Positions 20,884-33,800 of a DNA stretch of 64,000 bases are shown here, in pieces (position 1 is the first letter of the stretch; the number at the start of each line of letters is the position of its first letter). The position numbers and the translations under genes are program-made. The stretch covers positions 1,240,001 to 1,304,000 of the forward strand of contig AP026549.1 in the NCBI GenBank assembly GCA_026075535.2, read 5' to 3'. This stretch comes from Tricholoma matsutake. Taxonomy: Eukaryota > Basidiomycota > Agaricomycetes > Agaricales > Tricholomataceae. The notes below the pieces were generated by a model. It did no database searches, was not told where the DNA came from, and was given only the letters and a program-made list of their open reading frames with translations.

Positions 20884-21988
20884 GAGGTACCTATTCATAT
20901 GCCCAGAAGATGCGTGCATCCATGACCTATGCATTTGGTCAGATCCATGGACTTGGCTCACTCCCCTGGCATAAAAATGAAATGACAGGCAAGATGGTGG
21001 GCAACCCCTCTGTCTCACAGACTGTTTCAAGCTACATGCTTAGTCTGAGGTACTGAAAGGGATGCAAACATATCTTCACAGGGTTCCTGATCCAGATCTG
21101 ATGTTGCCACAGGTACGGGCAGGAGAGACAACAACAAGTGCTCATGCAATCACACCTGTAAGCCAGTCCATCTCTGCTGACCTGGTGATTAAATTAGAGT
21201 CCCCATCAGGAAATCCTCTTGAAAATATTCAACTACAATCACCAGCCAGAGAACAGGAACATTGCCACCTATGCCCCTGGCTCACGCAGTGAGAAGCAGT
21301 CTGACAAATGGGGAGGTGGCCATACACATTGAATGCTTGCAGCAGCATATACACTTGGCTTCTGGTGCATGCTTCGAGTAGATGAGGTGTTGAAGATAAA
21401 GATGGCACATGTCAAGCTCAGTGATACAGTGGTTAGGCTCACCCTGCCTTACTGAAAGACACATCAGTATGGAGGTAAGTTACACCTTGACTCAGAATTG
21501 TGGCAGCAGATTAACACCCTTGTCAGATGTCCAGCCCTTTGATCTCCACCTTCAGCCAGAAGAAGAGGCATATCTGTGCCCTGTCCGAGCCTTGGCTGAT
21601 TGACTGCAGGTCAGTGAAATCAAGAAAGACTACCTGTTTCACAAGACAGATTCAAGCAATAGAGTGACAGAAAAGCTGACAGTGAGTTGCACACACTGTG
21701 ATGTGTCATTTCTCACAAGCTCAGTTTGATTTCACAGACCTCTGAAATGTTCCTCGAGATGTTCCACAACAACTTGCTGGATGTCAAGATTGACCCTTAT
21801 CCCTATGGCACCCACTCCTTTGGTCATGGTGGATGCCAGTTCTTTGCATCACACAAATGGTGGTCTCTCAAAACCATCTGCAAATGGGGTGGGTGGAGCA
21901 ATGAGTTCATATGACTATTGTCAAGTACCTCATCTCATGGAATGATGACCCAACAGAGAGAAGGAAGGACTTGACCACGCCAAACTGA
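20884..21988 (+). pseudogene. Crypton-like tyrosine recombinase
   Basis: Pieces in order: YAQKMRASMTYAFGQIHGLG with SLPW, GNPSVSQTVSSYMLSLR, VRAGETTTSAHAITP, ILLKIFNYNHQPENRN, AAAYTLGFWCMLRVDEVLKI (first catalytic Arg followed by DE), LTLPYRKTHQYGG, then FLEMFHNNLLDVKIDPYPYG with THSFGHGGCQFF, and IVKYLISWNDDP with the Tyr nucleophile. Several short GT-AG introns separate them, for example one ending near 21230. The second catalytic Arg (the H-x-x-R of THSFRR) is lost: the copy reads THSFGH. TGA stops are present. Tyrosine recombinases of this group mobilise Crypton elements by cut and rejoin without inverted ends. Expected length is about 350-450 residues. Confidence 0.75.
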
Positions 21989-22187
21989 GCCCCAGCATTG
22001 CAATGCTTCAGTTGTGGCAGATCTTGTCACTGTGCATAAAAGGACTGTATTTCAAGACTATGTTTTAACTATTACCATGTCTATGCTCTGCTATCTGTCT
22101 GTCTGTCTGTCCATACATACATTAAAGGCAATAAGCTACCAAGGATCAGAGATGTGAGAACTTAAAGAACTAAAAAGTGTGGCTAAT

Positions 22188-23991
22188 TTATTCAAACAAA
22201 GGAAGGCCATTGATCTTGTGGTAGCATCTTGCAATGTCAGCAGGCTTGACCATCACAAGTCTCTCTGAGCCACGGCGATAAGCAAACTTTTGCTTAAATG
22301 CATCGCCATACTCTGCTTGTGCCTTCTCTGCAAGAGCCAGATCAGCAGCCTCACGCTGTTCCTGGAGCCATGCAACAATTGCCGTGTATGACATGTACTT
22401 GCCATCAGCAGAAGTAAACCCTGCCCAGAAATCCATGGGCATTCCCTGTCAGTAGCGGTGGACAATGACCTGGGCACAACATCAGGAGGAAGCTGGCAAA
22501 AGGCAGGAGGGGCTTACCTTCCACTCAAAGAACTTTGCCTTCAGTCCCTGCCACTGCTTTGATCCCAAATACTTGTACAGTGCAGGCCACTGAATGAGGG
22601 CGATGGGGTGGCCTTGGATGCACAGCTGTGACTCTCTGCCCCAATGGGCCAATGTGTCATCCCACATGCTGTTCAGCTGAGGGATGTTGTTGGCGAATGA
22701 TGTTGCTGGAGGGTCAGGTATCTGATGGGTGGTAAGCCTGAGCCATGTTCCATTGCCAAGGAAGAGGGTGCAAAACTTGGCCAATTTCTTCACGTTGGTA
22801 ATGGTCATCTTTGACAGAGGGCAGATAGGCAAAGCAGGGGTGAACAGGAGTGGGACAACAGCCAGTGATTGCTGGCTGTCAAAGCAGGTGCAGGGAGCTG
22901 AACGGTAGCCAAAGGAAAGAGAGGGCAAGGCAAGGGTACAGGAGCATCGTTGGCAGCCAAGCGAGCCAGGTTGACATGAATGAGAATCTCTTGCAGCATC
23001 TTGAATGTCGCCAATTGCATGTTGCTGTCCATGGTGGTGCCAGCCTGAGATCAAAGGTTCAAATACACAGGGCACAGGAACAGTTACCTGTCAATGTACC
23101 ATTGGTGCATGGCTGGTGGGGGCAGCATTGGACATTTTGACCACAGGGGATACAACAGCGGGCGTCAAAGAGGAGGACAGCACAGGATATGGATAGAGCC
23201 TCCCAATCATCTCAGCCTGCAGCAGCACATCAGCAACAGCACATCAAGGCAGAGAAGAGGAGATTCTTACCCATGGAAGGACATTCTCAATCTCCTCTGC
23301 TGTGTGATGGTCCACTGATGTGTCCATAGTCAGCACCAGCTGAGATCCATCAGCCAAAGGCAGTGAGACGAGTGCCAGGCGGCACTGAGCTGATTTCTTC
23401 ATGCTCACATTCTTAGCACTGTTGCAAGGGCCATGATGGGCATGGTGGGCTCCAAGCTTGAGGCTGGGGGGACAGAGGGAGCTTGGGTCAGCATAGGAGG
23501 TGGACAAGGGGAAAGAGAACATGGACAGACCTCTCCCATTCCTCCCTCTTTTGACTGAAATCTGTCAAACACTCGACAAGGATGGCTTTGTTGGCACTGC
23601 TGTGTGGGAGCTTGAAGTGCTTGCACAGTGCCTCGAGGTGAGCTTTGTTCCCTGCACTGCAATGAGAAAGTTTTTCAGCTGTCAGTCTCAGCCCAAGCTC
23701 CAGTAGAGGGAACCAAAGCATTGACAGATGCTCATACATGACCTGAAACTCCCCATCAATGAGCAGTCCAGGAAAGGGGAGCTCGACATCCATGGGAGAG
23801 GGCTTGTTGGCAGCAGAGGGCTTGGAAGGATGCTGGAATGGCTGAGGAAGGGCCACATTGACCATTTTGAAGAACAAGATGGTGTAGACAATGGAGATCA
23901 TGGAGGCAAGAGGGATTTCCCAAGCTCGGAGGTCATCATTGGCAAACAGGCAAGACCAGAACAATGTGAGACATTGTGGGACCTTGATCAC
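22188..23991 (-). pseudogene. Repeated hypothetical protein with SAP-like motif
   Basis: Minus strand, apparently multi-exon, convergent with the recombinase gene. From the right: a Pro-rich start (PSPMDVELPFPG), a SAP-like block (GNKAHLEALCKHFKLPHSSA then ILVECLTDFSQKREEWE), a strand-rich block ending DTSVDHHTAEEIENVLPWV, MQLATFKMLQEILIHVNLA, a middle segment (ITNVKKLAKFCTLFLGNGTW then ALYKYLGSKQWQGLKAKFFEWK), and after a GT-AG intron at about 22486-22448 a last exon from DFWAGFTSADGKYMSYTAIV to the stop at 22188. I recognise this as a protein type repeated in Agaricomycete genomes but know no function; SAP motifs bind DNA. Exon limits are uncertain and I cannot confirm it is intact. Confidence 0.5.
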
Positions 23992-24237
23992 CCAGCCCTT
24001 GGCAGACTCAATAGCAGGTCTAGGATGTGGGTGACGGAGGGATCAGCATGGAACAGCAGTGAAATGGAAAGGGAAATTTAAAGTGAGAGAGAAAAGCAAC
24101 AATCAATTTGATCAGTGCCTGAAAGGCCAGAACTGAACAGACATTCCATGGGCCACAAGTCCAGATCAAAGACATCCCTGACTGATTACCTGGGTGCAGC
24201 CACATGACAACACTCTACTGGGACGTCTTTTCCCAGA

Positions 24238-24597
24238 GAGAAGTTTGTAGGGATTTAATGATGGGTGTTCAGGATAAGGTAGAATGTCTTGTATTTTCCT
24301 ATACTACAATGTACCTATGTTATAATCTATAAATACATTGTGTTCTATTTTTATATGTGATCCGCTAGGATTGACTATCCCAACACTCCCCATCAAGCCT
24401 AGCACTGTTGAGTCCATAGGAATGGTTAAATATATAATTGAAAAGTTAGATTTCTTGCCTTTCAGATGCATTAAAACCTCTATGTGGTGGAAAACCCCAT
24501 GGGAAAAACCAACTCACATGCAAGGAAAGCTACTGAGTTCACATGTTGACTGAATTCCCATCTCTGCCCTATGTTGTATATATTTAGGCCTTGGTAA
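24238..24597 (-). mobile_element. Copia-3 family 3' LTR fragment and internal 3' end
   Basis: On the minus strand 24597-24386 is the tail of a copia internal region ending in the purine tract GATGGGGAG, followed by an LTR starting TGTTGGGATAG at 24385. The LTR matches 4906-5109 but lacks a clear end near 24238. The element is cut on its other side by the gypsy LTR at 24598. Confidence 0.65.
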
Positions 24598-24999
24598 TGT
24601 TAGGGCGACACCCACTATCTGCTAGCTAAGACCATGTGGGTTCTCTCTACAAGAAGGGGGCAGGATCCATGCTCATGATGGGGGAACTGATGGTTTTGAT
24701 GTGAGGGGTTATTAATAGGTGAGTTTGTTGAGATAGGCCTTTCACACCGAAAATGTAGGTGGAATACCTAAGAGAACACAACTGGGGTCCCCTAGGCATA
24801 TATTTAGGGTTTATATACTATGTTACATATATTGTACATTGTTGTTACCAATGCATTTGCACATGCATGTACATATTGATGCATGCGAAATAAAATTCTC
24901 ATGCTATCAAAGTGTAGTGTAATTTGGCATCATGTAGCATAATTCGACATAATAAATTAAAAATGAAATTTTATTAGGTAATGGGGTGGTTTCCTAACA
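24598..24999 (-). repeat. Gypsy-1 3' LTR
   Basis: 402 bp, TGTTAGGGCGACACCC to TTTCCTAACA in plus orientation. It differs from the 5' LTR by scattered, mostly transition, differences and small indels, so the insertion is not very recent. Confidence 0.9.
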
Positions 25000-25089
25000 T
25001 TACCCCCCTTTTATGCCTCGACTTCCAGGCAAGAAAATATTATGTTTGTCCCATCTGTGAAAATTTGGTAAGGCCAGAATTTCATCCCC

Positions 25090-28000
25090 TCATACAATGC
25101 GACATGGAGCATTCAGATTACATTTAAAGAATTGGGCAATCGCATTATGTGCTCGCTTACAATTCTCTTCAAGTTCCCATGAATTATTTTTGTCGGTGTA
25201 GTTTTTCCACTTCATTAAAAACTCCAATTTGTTCCATCAAAGACATGAGTCTAGAATTTCTTCAACTATGTATTCTGGAGCACCTTCTACTATTATCGGA
25301 GGTTGCAGAGTAGTTTGTTGGCCAGGAATAGTGGGCAGGCGGTAAGGGTGTAGGTGGGATACATTAATCTCAGGATCAATCTTGAATGATTGGGGTAATT
25401 TTAGCACTACCGCATTAGGTGAGATCACTTTAGAGATCGCACATGGGCCAACTTGTTTCTCTGTAAGTTTCCTCGAAGGTCATGGAATATTCAGGTCCTT
25501 GGTACTTAGCCATACCAAGTCACCAACTTTGTACTCTGGAGTGCGTGCTCGAGTACGATCCATGTGTTGCATCATGTCATCACGTGCTTTCTCCAATGCC
25601 ACCTCTGCTTCTTCTGGTACCTTTTGCATCTTAGATACAAAATCTTCTACCGACTGTACTTTGACTTCCCTTCTGGGTTCTACTCCCATGCGAGGATGAT
25701 ATCCATAATTCGCAAAAAAGGGTGACATATGAGTAGCCGAATGGAATTTGTTATTGTGGGGAAATTCAGCAATTGCCAGCCATTCGGGCCAGTCAGTTTG
25801 TCGGTAGTTGACAAACATATGTAGGTACTGCTCCAACTCCTGGTTCATTCTCTCTGTCTGCCCATCAGTCTGTGGGTGATATGCCATAGATAGTTTAGTT
25901 TGAATTCCCAATATGTTGTTCAGTTCTCACATAAATGCGGAAGCAAATTGTTGTCCGCAATCAGAGATAATGGTATTGGGTAACCCATGTAACTGCCATA
26001 CCTGATTTAGATAGAGGCACACCAAGCCCAATGATGAGGTTTCTGTAGTAGTAGGAATAATATGGACCTCCTTTGTGAAGCAGTTGCATACTACGAATAT
26101 TGCATCGTACCCTTGAGCCTCGGGTAATCCAGTAATAAAATCCACAGATATATCTCGCCATGGTGCTTTAGGTATAGGGTTCGGCATTAATTTTCCTGCA
26201 GGTTTTTCTGGAAATTTCTTCCCCCTCATGCATGTATCACATCCATCCACATACCCCAACACATACTTCGAAATTCCGGGCCACCAATAATGTCTCATTA
26301 CTAATTCCAACATCTTCCATCTTCCTGGGTGTCCAGCAATCAGTGTATTGTGATGTAACTGGATGATCTCCCTTCGCAAATCCTGATCCTTCGGTACATA
26401 CACTTTTCCTCAAAACAACACCAACCCTTGTTCCTCAGCCCATTCATCTCCTTTGATATTGCCTTTCTTCTCTTCCTTCAGAGCTTTCACGGCTTCCACT
26501 ACTTCATCGTCCATTTCTGAACATTGTCTAATTTTAGACAACATTTCCGTTTCCGAGCTATCTATTAATAGATGCCCTTGATGCATAGCGCAAATGCAAA
26601 AGTATTCAGGTTTGAGTAAGGTAACATTTTTATTGTCCTCCTCCACCCCCCTTTTATGATCAATATGTCTGGATAAGGCATCTGCTTTCCTCATTAAGCT
26701 TCCCGCTTTATGGACCAAGTGAAAGTTGAAACATGATAGGAATAGTGCCCAATGCACTTGCCAGCGATTAAGCTTTTTAGTGGACATGAAGTATTGCAGA
26801 TTTTGATGATCCGTCCAGATCTCAATTTGATGCATACATCCCTCCAAATAATGCCTCCACGCCTCCAATACTCATATTATCCCCAACATCTCTTTATCAT
26901 GCACATCATAATTCCTCTTCACATCATTCAACCCTTTTGACAAGTATGCACAAGGATGCCATTTGTCATCTTCGCACAGCATTGATAATACCACTGCAGT
27001 AGCAAAATCGGATGCATCAGATTCCACTCGCAAAGGGCATGTGAAATCTACTGGGGCTAATATTGGTCCCTCCACAAACTTCCTCTTCAACTCCTCAAAC
27101 GCGGTCTGCTGCTGCTCTCCCCACCTCCACACTACTCCCTTTCATGTAAGGTTATGTAAGGGTGCAGCAATTTTAGAAAAATTGTGCACAAAGCGACGAT
27201 AATAATTTGCAAGTCCCAAGAAGGCTTGAACCTCCTTGACACGGGTGGGCGCAGGCCAATCTGTGATTGCCTGTACCTTGATTGGATCCATTTTGATCCC
27301 ATCAGGGCTGATCAATAATCCTAGGAACTCGATCTTGCTTGCCCCAAACACACACTTCTCTGGTTTCAAAAATAGATCATTCTCTGCCAACCTCCGTAAC
27401 ACCTCCTGCACTATCACCTCATGATTCTCTTCATCCTCCGTGAATATCAGAATGTCGTCAATAAATATTATTACCATGCCTTTGTCTATTACATCCTTGA
27501 AAATGTCGTTCATCATATTTTGAAAGGTCGGGGGACTATTAGTCGTCCCAAAAAACATGACAAGGGGCTCGAAGGATCCTTGACGCATGGCAAATGCAGC
27601 CTTCCACTCATCTCCTTTCTTTATTCGTACATTGTTGTATCCCCATCGTAAATTCAATTTTGTAAAGACCTTGGCTTTTCCCACCTTATCAATTATTTCT
27701 GAGATCAACGGCAGGGGGTACGTGTTCTTCACTGTCCACTCATTCAGATACCTATAATCGGTACACATCCTCTTCCTTTGGTCTTTTTTGGGCACGAAAA
27801 ATATTGGTGATGTCTGCGGTGATTTCAAAGGTTGTATGTATCCTTTGTGCAATTGCTCCTTCAGGAACACATCCACTTCTTCTTGTTCCATCGGAGATAA
27901 CGGGTATACCTTCGACTTCTTTGGCACAAACCCTGGCTTCATCTCAATCACATGATCCCATGGCTTCCGCACCGGCATTCGCTCAAACTCCTTCTTTTGG

Positions 28001-28720
28001 AACACTGACAAATGTTCATGATACACTTTTGGCACCCACTCCTCCACTGGCTTCTCCACCTTCACGATATTCTTGTCCCACGACTGTCCTCCACAAACTG
28101 CTCTAAAGGTTTGCTTTTGCTCTTCTTTCTCGATCATGATCGGAACTTCCCCATTTGGCATTTCCTCATCCTCCACTTCCTCCATCATAACAGAATACTT
28201 CCTCAGACGTTCTTTCTCTTTCTTTTTCCTTTTTTCTTTCTTCATCTTCCTCCCATACACATTACATTCCTTAGGACAATGAGTCATTTGTACTTTCCCA
28301 GTTTTCCAATCAATTTTGGGATTATGCTTCTGTAACCACGGACATCCTATTATTAGATTGGTTTTCCCAAGATCGCACACTTCGAATATGGCTCGCTCCT
28401 GATGCTCCTGATACTTTAGTACCATAGTCACCTCCTCCTTGATAGTTCCTCCACGATTGACTGTTCTGTCAATATTGTACACCATTATAGGTTGCGCCAG
28501 CTTGCATGTGTTAATACCATTTCTGGTAATTAAGGATCGATTAATAAATAATCCTGTAGCACCACTGTCAAGCAACGCTTCCACATCAATAGCTGCATGC
28601 ATGTCCACTGTCTTCAGTCCCACAGTCAAGGTGATTTCGGGTTCTATTCACGCAGTGCAAATAAAGAATTTAGGGGTTTTCGGAAATGACATGTGACAAT
28701 TTTCTTTGTTGCGTGATTCG
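25090..28720 (-). pseudogene. Gypsy-1 pol: protease, RT, RNase H, integrase, chromodomain
   Basis: Order on the minus strand: retropepsin DSGATGLFINRSLI (about 28580); RT with YPLSPMEQEEVD, TDYRYLNEWTVKNTYPLPLI, FTKLNLRWGYNNVRI and the catalytic FIDDILIF; RNase H around 26900-27130 (VESDASDFATAVVLS) and IWTDHQNLQYF; integrase with HH-CC zinc finger (HHNTLIAGHPGRW, CDTCMRGK), ISVDFITGLPE, IISDCGQQFASAF and YHPQTDGQTERMNQELEQ; then the chromodomain EYIVEEILDSCL...WNKLEFLMKWKNYTDKNNSWE. The frame is otherwise continuous but carries TGA at about 28647, 27142, 26872, 26410, 25927, 25480, 25237 and 25095, each at a place readable as Arg (CGA). Catalytic residues are mostly kept. Confidence 0.9.
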
Positions 28721-28897
28721 CAACAGTTGTACTCCTTCTCGATTTCCTTTTCTGATTTACTCTGGGTTTCCTCAGATACTAATACATTGTAATGATTCTG
28801 GGTCACCAATGAGGAAACCTTCACTGGGACTCTTCCACAAAATTCTCCTGCTTGCCTTCCTCCTGCTTCACTTCCTCAATTGTAGCTCCCCTGATCT

Positions 28898-29919
28898 TTC
28901 TCTTCTGCTTGCAATACTTAGAAATGTGCCCTAACTGCCCACAGTTAAAACATTTAAGTGGGGCTCATCTCCCCACTTGATCAACCTCCATTGCCTCTGC
29001 TGGTGCTGCTGACTCCGTAACTATAGGTGTCACTGCCATGGCCGGTGGCTGTGCCCTCGGAGCTTGCGCCTGAGGCACCTTTCCTTTCTCAGACTTTCCT
29101 CCTGATGACTTTCCAAATTTACTACTTTCATACATCAACTTTGACTCCGCCTGTTCCTGCCGATATTGCCGGTCAAGGCACATTGCCCAATTATACCACT
29201 CATCCAACTTCTCTGGCATAGAAGGTAGTCGGTAGATAGACTTGAATAAAGAGGGATTTAATCCTGCTTTCAAAAACTCTACCAACGCGGCTTCTCCCAT
29301 GTCCATTTGCGAAGCTTCTGCTTTGAACTGCAAAATAAATTCATCCACCATTAAGAAACCTTGGTTGCATGGTCTTTAATTTAGCATTGGCTGTTGCCTT
29401 TGGATTAGGGTCTCCAAACTGTGCCTCCAATCTCTCCAGAAATTCCTTGAAGGTTGCAAATGGTTTATTTCCCATGGCAATTTGATTAATAGCCTCGTTT
29501 CTCCAGAACTGTGCTTTCCCCCCCTGAATGTATGAGAGAGCAAACATAATCCTAGACTTGGCTGTACAAAACTCTGGCTTCCTCCCATGGATGTACAATA
29601 CTATAGAGCTGATGAAGGATTTTGTATTCTCCATGGTACCGTCAAAGATTTGCATGGGTGCGTACTTAGGTAAGTGCACTTTTCCATTTCCAGATTTCTC
29701 CACCATCTCATCCTCCTGCGATATCCACTCCACCATCTCCTCCATCTCATCATCTCTTTCTCCTGTCATCTCTGGCTGTACTTCCACTTGTCTGGGCTGT
29801 GATGCTGCCAATACTGACACTAATTGCAACATTTGCGCTGTAAGCACATCAATTTTCGCCTCTAGTGCTGGTATGGGAACAGGATTAGGACCGGGATTAG
29901 AAGTTGAAGGTTTGGACAT
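28898..29919 (-). pseudogene. Gypsy-1 gag
   Basis: Starts MSKPSTSNPGPNP at 29919. A heptad-rich N-terminal segment, an acidic region (EEMVEWISQEDEMVE), then the Retrotrans_gag fold (FISSIVLYIHGRKPEFCTAK, KAQFWRNEAI, FATFKEFLERLEAQFGD). A one-base frameshift near 29350 moves the frame; the second half continues (VDEFILQFKAEASQMDMGEA, YNWAMCLDRQYR) to a TGA at 28965, directly followed in frame by the zinc knuckle CFNCGQLGHISKYC. Structural protein of the retrotransposon particle; this copy has two defects. Confidence 0.85.
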
Positions 29920-30405
29920 AATTGTAGAATCTGTGATGAATCACTTCTTCGACAAATTCAAAATTTTTCTTCGAGACCTCTCCAAATGTCTATGGGTCAC
30001 GTGATAAGGTTCATCGAGGTTCGTCAATGGTTCATCGTTCGTCAGGCGCCTATTTTGACACTTTGGATCAACAACCCTTCCAACAGTGCCTGATCTCGGA
30101 GATATCACTGAATTCGGCTTGTAACTAAAATAGTCGTCCGAGTAGAGTGATGTAAATCATAACTAAACCAGATCCGATCAGTTGTCTGGTTGCAGCTGTC
30201 CTAATGATGAGTGCTGCCTCTTGATCACTGGCAGTCGCAATGTAAGGCGAGGCCTGGTGTCAGCTTATGAAAGAAAAGGTAGATTATGTATATACAAGTA
30301 CTTCCAGCTCGTGCCGAAAGGATGAGTAATTGGATGTGGTGCAGTGAAACAATGATGTATGTGCAAGTAAGAGAAGGCGCACTGATATGGGAAGTTGTGT
30401 TCTTC

Positions 30406-30817
30406 TGTTAGGGCGACACCCACTATCTGCTAGCTAAGACCATGCAGGTTCTCTCTACAAGAAGGGGGCGGGATCTGTGCGCGTGATGGGGAAATTGATG
30501 GTTTTGATGCAAAGGGTTATTAATGGGTAAGTTTGTTGAGATAGGCCTTTCACACTGAAAATGTAGGTGGAATACCTAAGAGAATGCAACTGGGGTCCCC
30601 TAGGTGTATATTTTGGGTTTATATACTATGTTACATATATTGTACATTGTTGTTACCGACGCACGCATACAGGCGTGTACATAGTGATGCGTGCAAAATA
30701 ATATTCTCATGCTATCAAAGTGTAGCGTCATTTGGTGGCATTTGGTGTAATGTAGTGTAATTCGACATAATAAAATGAAAATGAAATTTTATTAGGTAAT
30801 GGGGCTGTTTCCTAACA
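30406..30817 (-). repeat. Gypsy-1 5' LTR
   Basis: 412 bp, matching the LTR at 24598-24999 from TGTTAGGGCGACACCC to TTTCCTAACA. Its right end abuts the integrase frame of Gypsy-2, which it interrupts. Confidence 0.9.
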
Positions 30818-33800
30818 GCTATAGCCCCCACCACCAGCGGGAGGTGAACTTGGAATCCTGGTCAGAAATGATGGATCCAGGCAACCTGTGCAGCCTAACT
30901 ATCTCTTTGATGAAAAGAGACGACAACTCAGAGGCGGTGGTGGTGATCGTTATGGGAACCAGGTGCACCATAGATGACAATAATCAGCATATCTAAGGCA
31001 TGGCAGGGGTATGAAAAATGCATGGCAGGGGTATGGCCATAACTTCAAATATTATTACTAACTGCCTATCAAAAGTTTTATCCCAGCTGGGCAATATATA
31101 AGGCTTTCAGAAACCTCAAGTTTTTAAGCCATAAAGTAAATTTTGCATTCAGCAGAAAGGTAAGGGTATGGAAAAACCCATGGAAAAATCAAAAGGTCAG
31201 ATTTTCATGGGTTTTTCCATACCCTTACCTTTCTGCTAAATGCAAATTTTACTTTATGGCCTAAAAACTTGAGGTTTCTCAAAGCCTTATATATTGCCCA
31301 GCTGGGATAAAACTTTTGATAGGCAGTTAGTAATAATATTTGAAGTTATGGCCATACCCCTGCCATGCCTTAGGCATATCACCACCCATAGGTAATTAAA
31401 CCCTTCCGACTCAGGGAATGGACCAATAAAGTCCATCCCTATGGATTCCCAAGAACAGATTGGGGTGGGCAACAAATGTAACTTACCCATGGGGAGCAAT
31501 ACTCCCCCTTGGACTGAGAACAGGCCTCACAGGATTCACAGAACTTACCCACTTTGTATTGGAGGCAAGGCCACCAATACCTTCACCTAACATACTCAGA
31601 GGTCTTCACTGGGCCAAAGTGCCCAACGATTGAGTGGGCTTGGTCAATGATACGGCCATGTAAAGTCATGTCCTTGGAGGGCACTGAGGGAATGCACACA
31701 ATGCGTTGATGATACTCAACCCAGGAAAACCACCAAAACAGCCAATGAGGCAACCAATGATATTTGCGATGAGTCAGAGGAAGGTTGCAAGACATTCCGA
31801 ATGTTCATGGTCCAACCTATGGGAGGACAACTAGTTGGTACTAGTCGTAAAGGTAGTTCTATAGGAGATGAAGGTGTTTGATGTGGTCCAATGGGGTATC
31901 GATCAATATTGAGGATGATCAATGAGATCGACAGCAAATGAGTTTTATCGTCGATGGTCAAAGTGTGAATTCCAAGGACCTTTCGATAGGTCAATAGTAT
32001 ATGAAGACTATAACTGATGGCTAGGAAGTGTTGGAATAGTTGCTAGTGCTAACGATCAGAGGATCATAGGAAGATCGAGGATGACAATGGTCACAGAGGT
32101 TTCTCGTTGATCGAGAAAACTTGTAGAAGCTTAGATTGTTTTAGAGGATAGATCTGATTCTTAGAACTTGATATGAGACAATAGGTGAAGATGATTTCTT
32201 TTATTTTCAAGTAGATACTACAGAGTTTTATATGTTTTAAAGAAACTTCCTAAAATGGAATGAGAAACATGTGTAGAACATGAGGCAAAAGATATGAGTT
32301 AAGGCATGAGGCCAAAAAGGAGACTGGAATCCGAACAAGAAAGATATACATCATATGATGAAAGAGTAATAAAGGGTATAGAACTAAAAAGGGACTGTCC
32401 TTTGTGTATAAACTGTGCTAAGTCTTGCAATAATTCATCCAGCAGGTTCTGTATGCAATAGGGACTTGGAATGAGGCTGACCTACTATCAGCAGGTTTGA
32501 GCATGAGTTGGAATACTTCCTGGCGCATGGTATTCAAGCATATAGATAACAAATGCAGCACCCAATGTTGCTCATAGTCTCTCGATATCGATCGATAACG
32601 TTCGACAATGGTCGACAATGTTCGATCATGGTCACGGCTGTTCGAAGTTGATCGGGAATGTTTGATGGTCATTTAGAGGGATCTTGGAGGCTTTCAATGT
32701 AGTCCTAAGGTTGTGCGATGTGGTTTCTTAGTACGATCAATGTTGCTGGTGATGTTTTGACGTGGTTGATATGATATTGCGCTCGGTAGACTTGGTCAGG
32801 AGTGGTCGTGCTCCTTCTGGGACCTTGTGGGAGTTAGCTGATGTGATTAGAATGTGGTCGAAATGGTGAATTGGCCTTTGAGCCAAGGAGACAACCTATC
32901 AGTGTTCTCCTCCTTTGTTCTTCATCCATATTATACTGTTGATCACTTCAAAGTCGGAGTGATCTTCCAGGTTATCCAGGACTTTGCCAAATACCTTGTC
33001 CTCCTTATATCCTGTTGGATGTCCTCATCCATTGGGTCTTGTTCTGACAAGGACACCTTCAAATCCTGGTGTTTGGCCAGTGATTCATATACCATGGGGT
33101 CTTCCCCTTGGGGCTCTTTAGGACCTCCCATCCCATTCTCATCCTGCACACAGGTGAGCACCACCATGGCCAGTTCTCAATCCTCAACCCACTCATGCAA
33201 GGCTCTCAGGTGCTCTTCTGCTCAATGGACCTGGGCCTTGGCAGATCGTGTCTCAATGACTTGATTCCTAATTTCCAAATGACAATCCCAGGGCAAGTCC
33301 TCGTGCATAGGATCCAGGCATACATCAGTGAACACATAATGTTGCACCAGGGGTGTGTCTTCCCAGTTATCAAACTGGTAATACTGGGACAGGGCATCTG
33401 CAACCTTGTTGAAGTTCCCTTTGACATATTGTATGTCAAAGTCAAAGCATGAGAGGTACTCCATCCACTGGGACTAACAGGCTGATAATCGATGCTGGGT
33501 CTGGAAAAACTCCAAGGCCTTGTGATCTGTCACCATGTAAACTCACTGACCTATTAGCTTATCTTCCCACTTGAGAAGCGCCTCAAGGATCATGATCATT
33601 TTGTGCTCAAAGGTCTTATAGCTCCTTGAGCATCTGAGAACTTTTTGGATAGGAATCTGGCTGGTTGACAGCTCTGCCATTCAGGGCCCTGCCCATACAT
33701 GGCCCCAACCCCAAATACCGAAGTGTCGCAAATCACCCAGATGGGCTCCTCTGAGCTGGCATTGATGGGTTTTAGAACCAGGGTCGAACAACAGATGTCT

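Larger units (their letters stand above)
24598..30817 (-). mobile_element. Gypsy-1: full-length Ty3/gypsy chromovirus
   Basis: Two LTRs (24598-24999 and 30406-30817), both starting TGTTAGGGCGACACCC and ending TTTCCTAACA, enclose gag, protease, reverse transcriptase, RNase H, integrase and a C-terminal chromodomain in minus orientation. The flanks GGTAA and GCTAT do not match, and different elements lie on the two sides, so the original target is not preserved. All internal stops are TGA. Confidence 0.92.
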
